A program made the translations under genes and the position numbers. From Hevea brasiliensis (Eukaryota > Streptophyta > Magnoliopsida > Malpighiales > Euphorbiaceae), in assembly GCF_030052815.1 (NCBI RefSeq), contig NC_079505.1, positions 70,640,324-70,704,323 on the forward strand: DNA of 64,000 nt. The letters run 5' to 3'. Position 1 is the stretch's first letter. The number at the start of each line of letters is the position of its first letter. Below, piece by piece: positions 36,895 to 46,699 of the stretch. The notes beneath the pieces are model-generated. The model worked only from the letters and a program-made list of their open reading frames with translations, was not told the DNA's origin and ran no database searches.

Positions 36895-37830
36895 ATATTT
36901 TAATAACTAGATAACTTCTTGACTGAGTTATTGCTTGCTGATTGAAAAAGCATTGGAAAATGAAGTTACTTCAGAACTCGTTTGATGGGAGCGTACTAAC
37001 TTACCAATTGTCGCCACTCATCTTAGTTCTCAGTATTATTGTTATTCATTGGTACTCTATTATAAATTAAATTTAAACTCACATTCGTGATGATTCATTG
37101 GACCAAAATCTTAAAAAAAAAAGAATCCCAGATTCATTAAACCCTTAAATAAATTATTAATCACAGATATCCATCAATATTTTTTGCCCAAAAATAAAAT
37201 CAAAATACAATAACCAAATCACTAGCCTAAACTAAAATTGATATAAAAGTAACCTCCAACAAAAATTCAATCCATCAACAATCACTCGATATAATCATGA
37301 TTTCTTTAGGAAGAATTAATGGCCATAACCTAGAAGAAAGGCAAGGCACGAGACAAGAGCGAGCAGGAAACTGCGATGGGAGACCATGGTTGTGCAACAA
37401 GCTGTCAACAGCAAGAGTAGAATGACCAAAAACAAACAACCAAAATCAATTCAGTTTAGGCAATAAGGGAGAGTAACGACTCAAAGAACAACAAAGAAGA
37501 AGATCGAAATTTGAAAGTGGTGGTTGAGTCACGACTCAGAGAAGAACAAACAAGAAGATAAAAATTCGAAGGTAGCAAGTGAGTAGCAACTCAAGTAAGG
37601 TCACGCGGAAGGCAAAGAATTGAGGGAAGATCAAAGAAGAAGAAGGTGAAGAATGGCAGGAACACAGAGAAGAGGGGCTAGGGGATAAGTCGTAGAGAGA
37701 GCTGGGGTGGGGGTGTGCGGCTCTGGTCACGTTTTGGAAGAAGGGAAACTAAGCTTTTTACGAGCATCCGATCTGCCGAATTTTAGTAGGATATATTTAG
37801 GAAGTATGTGATCAAATTTAATGTACGTTT
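36895..37830. other. Noncoding region 3' of the BBE-like gene
   Basis: 3' flank and intergenic DNA. A less A+T-rich, purine-rich tract (about 37320-37740) has no convincing protein or RNA. Confidence 0.5.
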
Positions 37831-38587
37831 ATTTTAAAATTAGAATAAGGTTTAATTTGTCTTTTGGGGGATTTAATTTAGTATACTTTTAATTTTTGAT
37901 TCAAATTAATTTATAAATTTTGATTTATACTTAAATTAGTCTAATTAATAAAAATATGTAATTATTTAATTATTTTTTAAATATTAAATATTATTTTTAT
38001 ATTATATAATTAATTAATAAAAATAAAAATATTATTTTTATTATTTAATATTATTAATCAAACTGAAAATATAAAAAAAATTTATATTTTTATATAATTA
38101 ATTAAAATTAAAAATTATTATTATTTCAATTAATAATATTAAATAATAAAAATAATATTTTTATTTAATTAATTATATAATATAAAAAATAATATTTTAA
38201 TATTAAAAAATAATTAAATATTAAATAATTTATTTAAATAAATTATTTGATATATAAACAAATTAATTAATTAACTATACAATATAAAAATAATATTTTA
38301 ATATTATTTTTAAAATATTTTTTAATATTATTTAAACAAAATAATTAAATATTTTAAAAATAATATTTAAATATTATTTTTATATTGTAAAATTTGTATA
38401 ATTAAAATATTAAATAAATTATTTTTATATTATATTTTAATATTAAAAAATAATATTTTTGTTAATTAGGTTAATTTGAACATAAATCAAAACTTATAGG
38501 TTAAATTAGATAAAAAGTTAAAAATGGACTAAATTGAACCTCCCCAATAAGTACAGGAGGTAAATTGAACCTTATTCATTTTAAAAT
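37831..38587. mobile_element. Fold-back / MITE element, 757 bp
   Basis: The ends are inverted copies: ATTTTAAAAT at 37831 and again at 38578-38587 (a palindrome), followed inward by AATAAGGTTYAATTT and about 100 bp of good inverted similarity (landmarks TTTAATTTAGT and TTTTGATTTAT on both arms). The inner A+T-rich parts (about 37965-38058 and 38130-38225) are also inverted repeats of each other, so most of the element can fold on itself. The right arm holds extra A+T-rich sequence. No coding. It may be a MULE- or hAT-derived MITE. Confidence 0.75.
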
Positions 38588-39980
38588 TTAATATTTATGA
38601 TGAATTGAGATTAAATTTAAATTTTATATATTAAATATTTATTATTTAAATTTGTTTATATAAATATTTAATTAAATATAAAATATTTTTTTATTATAAT
38701 AGATAAAATTTTTTGTATATTTTATTCTATATAAAATAAAAATTAAATATTTTATGAAATTATTAATAATAATAATTTTTATATAGATTATTAATTAAAA
38801 TATATAAAATTAAATGGGTTTGGATATTTATCGAATAATAATAATCGAGTTTAGGACGGATTCAAATAATTGAGAATAAATTTTAATTGAGTTTAGAACG
38901 GGTTCGGATTTAAAAATATTAAGTAGAATTCGCGTTTAGATATAGTGATTTTTCCAGATACCCCGCCCGTTGTCATCCCTAATTAAGATGAGAAGAACTG
39001 GAATTAAAAAGAGAACATAATATTCATAGCAAATGGAGTTTGACATAAACCATGACTCCATCTGGAATTGAGATTTTGTAATAAAGAGATTCTAGTGCAT
39101 GGTGACATATGATTATAGGTTCATTTAAGGTAAACCTTATTACTGATTGGGTGGCTATGGCATGCTATGCTAGGTGTTAACCATAGTCTATGAGCTGCAT
39201 AAAATGATTTAGAGAAATCATTTATGGTAAGAAAGAGTTCTGATGATATTAAGAGTTGATATCATGTCTCATTGCCAATTAGTGATGAGCCTAGTAAGTC
39301 ACACACATACACAAGTAATCACTAAATTAAATATGATTTAATTAATTAATTAAAGAATTTAATTGATTAATTAAATAGGTCTGGTTTGCAATTAGATTGC
39401 AAAGTTTCTAGCATGGCTTGAAACTAAATCTAGGTTATTAGATGAATAGTATAAGTTAAATTTATATTTAAAGTGCTTAAATATGAATTTAATTATGAGA
39501 AATTAATTAATAGAGATTAATTAATTAATTTATATTTGATATAAATTGATTAAAAGAAGAGAAATAATTATTTTGGGTTGAGAACTCAAAATTAAGACAC
39601 TGGAGGTATTTTGGTCATTTCACAGGGTGACATGTGGCACCATGAGATGGTGATACATGGCACTACACATAAGCTTGCCAAATGTCTTTTAATCATGTAA
39701 GATGATCAAAGTCAAGATTAAATATAGGTTTAACACTTGGCACAATGTGATTGGGTCAATTAAACCTAGAACCAATCAGAAGGTGACATGTGGCAAGGGT
39801 TTTAAGTGGTAACCTAGCTATATAAGTGTAAGGATGAAAGAACAAAAACTTTAAGGAAATAAAACTTCTAAAACATTTTTCTTTCTTAAATACATTTTGA
39901 ACATTTCAAACCCACATACATGAATATACTTTCACACCTTACCTCCACTCCTTTATCAATGAAGTTTTACTTTTCACTAG
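38588..39980. other. LTR-like sequence of uncertain origin
   Basis: About 38990-39976 resembles an LTR: no coding, repeated short motifs such as GACATGTGGCA (near 39630 and 39784) and a TATA-like CTATATAAG at about 39819. Its last part, 39848-39976, is the reverse complement of 50231-50360 inside the gypsy 3' LTR (roughly 90% identical by eye). It may be the rearranged 5' LTR of the gypsy element or a different LTR fused to it. Confidence 0.45.
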
Positions 39981-40290
39981 AATTAGAAATATGTAATTTC
40001 TTTTTTTAAGTATGATGATGTATATGTTAATTTTTTCAAGGGTACACATGTTGAACCATTATACTTTGGATCTTATGTATGTTAAAGTTCAAATTATGAA
40101 CTATTATTTTGTTAAGGATGTTTATGTTTGGATGAAAAAACTAAGGTGTAATGGTTTGAAATATATTTATATGGTGAGACGCAGTAATATATAAATGTTT
40201 TTTAGGTTTTAGGTTCACTACGGGTTCTGACAGTCTTAAGCTGACCCGATCCCTTGCGTTGGTAATGGCCTCCTGATTTAGGGTGTTACA
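39981..40290 (+). repeat. Gypsy 5' LTR, 3' portion only
   Basis: About 310 bp directly repeated at 52172-52485 with many substitutions and small indels, ending GTGTTACA here and GTCGTTACA in the 3' LTR. The upstream about 2 kb expected of a full 5' LTR is not present in direct orientation. Confidence 0.8.
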
Positions 40291-40294
40291 AAGT

Positions 40295-40307
40295 TTATAT
40301 CAGAGCC
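40295..40307 (+). promoter_or_regulatory. Gypsy primer-binding site (tRNA-Met type, degraded)
   Basis: TTATATCAGAGCC lies a few bases after the LTR end and matches 11 of 13 positions of the usual TGGTATCAGAGCC complement to initiator tRNA-Met. Confidence 0.6.
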
Positions 40308-40980
40308 CTAGGTTAGATGAGTGGACATAGATGTTAGTAAAAGTAAAGAAGAGACATGAAAGGAAGTTTGTCGACCAGCACAGTTAGGAAAATACATGTC
40401 CAGTAGGATTGAATCCTTGTATGTTATGTGAAGAATGTTATGTGAATTTTAGATTTCATGTTATGTTTGATTATGTGTTGTGTGTTCATGTGAATGCACA
40501 TGAACTTTTTATGTGCTCAACACTCTTGTTTACTTTCAGAAATGTGAGATTCAAAATGGTTCGCTGAGTTGACCAATGCTCCACTCGAGAATGAGGGTAT
40601 TAGAGCACAAACTATCAACCTTATTGTCAGGGAGATAGCAACCAAAGGTGAAAGGGGACAATCTTCAAGAGGTCCTGGAAGGTCTTTGAAGTCAGTAAGC
40701 GGACTGCACAAGCACCTAGAATGTCCAAAGATGCACAAAGGAGTTCTTATGGCTTCTTCTAACAGTATGAGAATTCTGAGCCTTCTGGTGTGGGAAGGAT
40801 GAGAGAAGACAATTTTGAGGAAGGAGGAGATGAGTCAGAATTTGTATCTCTTCCATAGCTAGAATCAGAGTATGGGTTTGGGTATCAATACTTGCAATAG
40901 GGGAGTTTTGAAAACCTTGGGTTCATGAGCTACCCCTAATATCCTCCTTTTATGCCTTACCCACCTTACTTCCCACCGTA

Positions 40981-40985
40981 CAACC
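40981..40985. repeat. Target-site duplication of copia element, left
   Basis: CAACC immediately before the 5' LTR; the same 5 bp follow the 3' LTR at 45492-45496. Confidence 0.9.
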
Positions 40986-41185
40986 TGTTATGGAAAGTCA
41001 ATCACTATGTTATGGAAAGTCAATCACTATATTATTTCTCTGTATATTCTGTATTCTGTATTCCTATTTAGGATTTCTTATTTATGATTTTTTCCTAATT
41101 AGTAGAACACAATTATAGGAATCAATTGTATATATATACCCATGTACAGATTAATTGAAATCAATGAGAATCATCTCTTTCTACA
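40986..41185 (+). repeat. Copia 5' LTR (200 bp)
   Basis: Starts TGTTATGG, ends TCTACA, has a TATATATA stretch at about 41129-41137 for transcription, and looks identical to 45292-45491. Its first 45 bp are a tandem pair of a 22-bp unit beginning GTTATGGAAAGTC. Confidence 0.95.
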
Positions 41186-41198
41186 TGGTATCAGAGCG
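41186..41198 (+). promoter_or_regulatory. Copia primer-binding site (tRNA-iMet)
   Basis: TGGTATCAGAGCG directly abuts the 5' LTR. This is the standard complement of the initiator tRNA-Met 3' end. Confidence 0.9.
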
Positions 41199-41226
41199 TT
41201 TCGGTTAGTTTTCTTTGTCTCAACAA

Positions 41227-42198
41227 ATGGCAGACAATAAGAATATTATTTCTGATGTGATTCCGGTGATGACTAAGATCACGAAACACAAACTTAATGG
41301 TTCGAATTACCTGGAGTGGAGTAAGACTGTTAGGGTCTATTTGCGTAGCATTGATAAGGATGATCACCTTACTAAAGATCCACCCACTGATGATACACGA
41401 CAAACTTGGCTAAGGGAGGATGCCCGGTTGTTTTTGCAGCTTCGGAACTCGATTCATAGTGAGGTAATTAGTTTAATTAATCACTGTGAATTTGTTAAGG
41501 AATTGATGGATTACTTAGATTTTCTGTATTCTGGTAAAGGGAATATCTCTCGTATTTATGATGTTTGTAAGGCATTCTACCGTGCTGAGAAAGAGGATAA
41601 GTCTCTCACGGCTTATTTTATGGATTTTAAACGGGTATATGAGGAACTTAATGTATTGTTGCCTTTTAGTCCTGATGTAAAAGTTCAGCAGTCCCAACGA
41701 GCAACTAGCAGTTATGAGTTTTCTTGCAGGCCTTCCTTCGAGTATGAGATCGCTAAATCTCGATTCTCTCCGCCTGAGATTTCCTCTTTGCATGAAACGT
41801 TCACACGGGTCCTTCGTACAGAGAGTACTCAATCTTCACAGCCTGCCAGTAGTGCTCTTATTAGCTGTAATCCAAATGGACAACAGGGTAATAGAAGAGG
41901 AAGTAGAGGAGGAATTACAAATGTAAGTAATCAGCGTAATGGAGAGGCTAATTCTAATCAGGACTCAAGAGGAGTCATTTGTTATTATTGCCATGAGCCT
42001 GGCCATACAAAATATAATTGTCCGCAACTTCAGAGGAAAAATCAGCGATCACAGATGGCAAATATGGCAGCAGAGAATTCTACAGTATCTTCCTCTGAGA
42101 AAACTATTTTGGTATCTGCAGAGGATTTTGCACAATTTTCCCAGTATCAGGCATCTCTAAAGCCTACCAGTTCCTCACATCGCGATCACGAGTCGTAA
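41227..42198 (+). CDS. Copia Gag (323 aa, open)
   Basis: Structural protein of the copia element. The ATG at 41227 lies 28 bp after the primer-binding site; the open frame reaches further upstream but without another ATG. The N-terminal half has the UBN2-type gag features LNGSNYLEWS and a W-rich region. A CCHC zinc knuckle, C-YY-C-HEPG-H-TKYN-C, starts at residue 252 (41980-42021). In intact copia elements gag and pol share one frame. Here a 1-nt shift near the end of gag makes it stop at 42198, while the protease continues in another frame. Confidence 0.85.
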   Translation: MADNKNIISDVIPVMTKITKHKLNGSNYLEWSKTVRVYLRSIDKDDHLTKDPPTDDTRQTWLREDARLFLQLRNSIHSEVISLINHCEFVKELMDYLDFLYSGKGNISRIYDVCKAFYRAEKEDKSLTAYFMDFKRVYEELNVLLPFSPDVKVQQSQRATSSYEFSCRPSFEYEIAKSRFSPPEISSLHETFTRVLRTESTQSSQPASSALISCNPNGQQGNRRGSRGGITNVSNQRNGEANSNQDSRGVICYYCHEPGHTKYNCPQLQRKNQRSQMANMAAENSTVSSSEKTILVSAEDFAQFSQYQASLKPTSSSHRDHES

Positions 42199-45195
42199 AT
42201 CCACTACATGCCTTGTGTCTTCTTCATCCAAATGGGTTATTGATTCTGGTGCAACAGATCACATGACAGGTAATTCTAGTCTTCTATCTGCTTTTTAGTC
42301 TAATCTCACTTCCTCATTACTTTAGCCGATGGTTCTACTTCTTGTGTCATGGGTTCTGAATCGCGAACCCGACTTCACAATTTCTTTGTCTTCTGCTTTG
42401 TGTCTACCAAAATTCTCTTTAATCTACTTTCTGTTAGTAAACTTACTCGTATCTTAAATTGTTCTGCTTTCCTTTTTCCGATCGGTGTTTGTTTCAGGAT
42501 CTTACGACGGCGCATTATTGGTAGAGGATGCGAGTCAAAGGTCTCTACATTCGAAAATCATGTACCGCGTCGCTTGTTTGCTCCAGACCTTAACACCTCT
42601 TGAAGCTCATTGTAGATTGGGTCATCCTTCTTTGTCTACCATGAAGAAGCTGTGTCCTCAATTTCACTTTATCAAGACTAGAATGTGAGTCATGTCGGTT
42701 TGCAAAACATCATCGCTTGCCTTACGTGTCTAGAGTCAATAAACGCTTCATCCCCTTTTGAGTTAGTTCATTCGATGTTTGGGGTCCTTGTTCTATTACA
42801 TCTAAAACTGGATTTCGTTATTTTGTTACTTTTGTTGATGATTACTCGTGTTACTGGTTATATTTAATGAAGAATCGCTCGAGTTGTTTTCTATCTTTTG
42901 TGCCTTTTGTAATGAAATCAAAACTCAATTTAATATTTATATTAAGAAGTGATAATGCTAAAGAATACTTTTCAAAGACAATTTAGTCTTATATGACACA
43001 AAATGGCATTCTTCATCGCCTTCTGTGTGGATACCCCATCCCAAAATGGCGTGGCTGAAAGGAAAAATCGTCATCTTCTTGAGGTAACTCGTGCTCTTCT
43101 TTTTCAGATGAAAGTACCTAAACACTTTTGGGCGGATGCAGTTTCTACGGCATGTTTTTTGATCAATCGCATGCCGTCTTTTGTCCTTAATGGGGATATT
43201 CCTTATACTACTTTGTTTCCTACAAAATCTTTGTTTCCTATTGAACCCCGTATTTTTGGTTGTACCTGTTTTGTGCGTGATGTTCGCCCACGTGTTACTA
43301 AATTGGATCCAAAATCTGTGAAATGTGTCTTCCTTGGGTACTCCCGGCTCCAAAAAGGGTACCGTTGTTTCTCTCCTACTCTTAATCGATATCTTGTTTC
43401 TGCAGATGTCATATTTTTTGAGTCCACTCCATTTTTTCCTCCATCATCTGTGTATGAGAGTCAGGGGGAGGAGGATGATCTCTTAATATATACTGTCCAA
43501 CCAATGTCTAGTCCTCTCCCACAGCCTGTTCCTTCTCTCTAGACCTACTCGACCTCCCGATGTTGAGGTTTATTCCAGAGATTGGAGATTCCTCGACTGA
43601 GATCCTCCACCACTACTTCTGGGCGATCCTGTCCTCATCGATCATGATTCCGATCTAGACTTACCCATTGCTCTTCGTAAGGTAAACGCTCATGTACTTA
43701 CCCTATCTCTTCTTTTGTTTCTTATAATCAATTGTCTTCTTGTTCTCGGTGTTTTGTTACTTCTTTAGACTCGCTCCTATCCCTAATCATTAATGAGGCA
43801 ATTGTCTCATCGTGTGATGCTATGAAAGAGGAAATGGAGGCTTTAGATGCTAATGGTACATGGGAACTATTGCCTTTGCCCACTGGTAAGAAAGCTATTG
43901 GATGCAAATGGGTATTTACAGTAAAGGTAAATCCTGATGGTTCTGTGGCTAGGTTAAAAGCACGCCTTGTAGCAAAAGGATATGCTCAGACATATGGGGT
44001 TGATTACTCTGATACTTTTTCTCCTGTAGCTAAACTTACTTCTATTCGCTTGTTTATCTCTTTAGCAGCTACATATGATTGGCCCCTGCATCAATTGGAT
44101 ATCAAGAATGCTTTTCTTCATGGTGATCTTCAGGAGGAGGTGTATATGGAGCAACCACCTGGGTTTGTTGCTCAGGGGGAGTTGGGTAAAGTTTGTAGGC
44201 TTCGGAAGTCTCTTTATGGCTTGAAACAAAGTCCTAGGGCATGGTTTGGGAGATTCAGTGAAGCAGTACAGGAATTTGGTATGCAAAAGAGTAAGTGTGA
44301 CCATTCAGTATTTTATAGGCAATCTGAGGCTGGCCTAATTCTCTTGGTAGTCTATGTGGATGACATTGTCATCACTGGGAGTGACTCTGCAGGTATTTCA
44401 TCTCTTAAAACCTTCCTCCAAACTCGCCTGGACCAAAGACTTGGGATTGTTAAAGTATTTCTTGGGTATCGAAGTTATAAGAAGTAAGAAGGGTATTTTC
44501 TTGTCTCAAAGAAAATATGTCCTCGATCTATTGACAGAGACAGGAAAATTAGGTGCTAAGCCTTGTAGCGCACCAATGACTCCAACTTTACAAGCGGATA
44601 GTGAGTTGTTTGAAGATCCAGAGAGATACAGGAGATTGGTAGGAAAATTGAACTACCTTACAGTCACTCTTCCTGACATTGCTTATGTCGTTAGTGTGGT
44701 AAGTCAGTTTATGTCTTCCCAACCGTTGCTCATTGGGAAGCCTTGGAACAAATCTTGTGTTATCCAAGGGCGCCCAGAAGAGGTTTGCTATATGGCAATC
44801 ATGGGCATTTGAATGTTGAATGTTTTTCGATGCCGACTGGCTGGATCTAAGGTTGACAGGAGGTCAACTCTTGGATATTGCGTTTTATTGGAGGAAATTT
44901 GGTGTCTTGGAGAAGCAAGAGAGTGTAGTTTCTCGATCTAGTGCTAAATCCGAATACAGAGCCATGGCACAATCGATGTGAGGTAATGTGGATACTTCAA
45001 TTACTAGATGAGACAGGTTCTAAGACCTCCCTGCCTGCGAAATTGTGGTGTGATAATCAAGCGGCTCTTCATATTGCTTCTAATCCGGTGTTTCATGAGC
45101 GGACCAAACATATTGAGATTGATTGTCACTTTATTCGTGAAAAGATTCAACAAATGATCATCTCAACAGACACATCAAAATTGGAGAGCAGTTAG
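42199..45195 (+). pseudogene. Copia pol (protease, integrase, RT, RNase H), broken
   Basis: The protease DSGA motif is at 42242-42253, one frame off gag. The GAG-pre-integrase H-C-RLGHP is near 42608. Integrase core pieces include VDDYS (about 42835), SDNAKEY (about 42948) and NGVAERKNRHLLE (about 43045). RT begins with the WELL...IGCKWVF region (about 43860), includes QLDIKNAFLHGDL (about 44092) and the catalytic YVDD at 44353-44364, and is frameshifted at about 44450-44480 in the YFLG region. RNase H motifs are KSEYRAMA (about 44947) and [12 protein letters not shown] (about 45053). At least five frame changes or stops interrupt it. Confidence 0.9.
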
Positions 45196-45282
45196 GAGAT
45201 ATTTTCACAAAAGCTCTGAATGGAGCTAGGATTGACTACATTTGTAACAAGTTGGGCATGATTAACATCTATGCTCCAACTT

Positions 45283-45291
45283 GAGGGGGAG
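45283..45291 (+). promoter_or_regulatory. Copia polypurine tract
   Basis: GAGGGGGAG immediately before the 3' LTR; the plus-strand primer site of reverse transcription. Confidence 0.85.
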
Positions 45292-45491
45292 TGTTATGGA
45301 AAGTCAATCACTATGTTATGGAAAGTCAATCACTATATTATTTCTCTGTATATTCTGTATTCTGTATTCCTATTTAGGATTTCTTATTTATGATTTTTTC
45401 CTAATTAGTAGAACACAATTATAGGAATCAATTGTATATATATACCCATGTACAGATTAATTGAAATCAATGAGAATCATCTCTTTCTACA
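45292..45491 (+). repeat. Copia 3' LTR (200 bp)
   Basis: Same length and apparently the same sequence as the 5' LTR, including the 22-bp tandem duplication at its start. Followed by CAACC (45492-45496), the right target-site copy. Confidence 0.95.
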
Positions 45492-46699
45492 CAACCCATA
45501 TCCCATGTACCCTCCACAACACTACCCCTAAAGTTCTTCTACCACCATAGGAACTAAAAATCCCATTGAGGGAGTGACAAGAGAACAAGTAACACCACCA
45601 CCCCCCTACAGCTCCAATAGTTCTTACACAAGAGACTGGGATAAATAGTCAAAGTAAAGCAAAGATGACAGATTACTTAAAGTTAGATGCTCCTGAGTAA
45701 AAGGAAGGAGATTATTCTTTTGAGTACGTTACGGCGGTCAAAATGATAGTTGATGATTAGACCTAATGATAGTAAGGCCATTCAGATGGCCGGCTTTATC
45801 TTAAAATGTAAAAAGGAGAAGGAGTGGTATAAGTCCTATATTATTGATAGAGCTGACAGTATGACCTGGTCTCAGTTTGTGATAGAGTTTACAAATTAGG
45901 CTTTTCCAGAAAGCTCTAGGGAATTGAAGGTGGTGGAGTTTGAACAATTGAGATAAACTGCTAATATGAGAGTGGACGAGTATACAAACAAGTTGGTTGA
46001 GCTTCTACAGTATATGGGGCAAGAGTATGATTAGATAAGAAGAAGGAAAAGAGGTGCACTTAGAGGTTGCACTCCATATACTCTTTATTGATTTTGGCTG
46101 TAGAAACCCATAGCTTTCATTCCATAGTAGATGCTGTAAGAAAGATAAAGGTTGGGGCTATCATTGAAGGAAGTTTGAAGTTGAAAAGTATAAATGCCAA
46201 GCAATCTGTAATTCCTAAGGCAACTGATGTAGGGAGGTTTGATCACTTAACCCAGATTATTTCTTCATCCAGAAGTAAGAAAGATAAAGGAGGGAAGTTT
46301 GGCAAGAAGAAAAAGAAGAATAAGTTTTAGAACAGAATCAAGTCAGGCCTTAAGATGGGAGGCAGATTTAATTCTAGTTCGGATACCTCTAACTGTGTTA
46401 GATGTGGGAAGCTTCATCGAGGAGTTTGTAAGTTTGGAACTTCCCAATGTTACAGGTGTGGTCAAAAGGGGCACATGCCTAGGGAGTGTTCTAACATGGA
46501 AAGGGTGGCTTCACAGCAGCAGACTGGGTCAGGTAGTGTGGCTCAATTAGTGGCAAGATAGACTTTTATGGGCCCCTCATCAAGAAGGGGACAAGGTAGA
46601 GGATGAGGTTCTTCTTCCTATATAGCAAGCTCTCAAGGAAGGGGTTCAACAGCACCATCACGGATCTTTACCATGACATAACAGGAAGTCGATAGCTCC

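Larger units (their letters stand above)
40986..45491 (+). mobile_element. Complete Ty1/copia retrotransposon (4506 bp), young but broken
   Basis: Bounded by CAACC target duplications. The 200-bp LTRs (TG...CA) look identical by eye, a canonical primer-binding site follows the 5' LTR and a polypurine tract precedes the 3' LTR. Internal order is gag, protease, integrase, RT, RNase H, which defines copia. Despite the near-zero LTR divergence, pol has several frameshifts and stops, so this copy is non-autonomous. It sits inside gypsy gag and is therefore the younger of the two. Confidence 0.95.
40557..46560 (+). pseudogene. Gypsy gag, broken and split by copia insertion
   Basis: Left part 40557-40985 and right part 45492-46560. 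The Pro/Tyr-rich frame reads through the insertion point (P-P-Y-N before it, P-Y-P-M-Y after it) once the copia element and one target copy are ignored. The right part shows gag core motifs (KEWYKSYI, MTWSQFVIEF, VDEYTNKLVEL) and a CCHC zinc knuckle C-YR-C-GQKG-H-MPRE-C at 46449-46490. Several in-frame stops are present. Gag would package the element's RNA. Confidence 0.8.

Noticed and set aside
40012..40194. 60-residue open frame in the gypsy 5' LTR fragment
   Set aside because: Lies within LTR sequence and is not preserved in the matching part of the 3' LTR.
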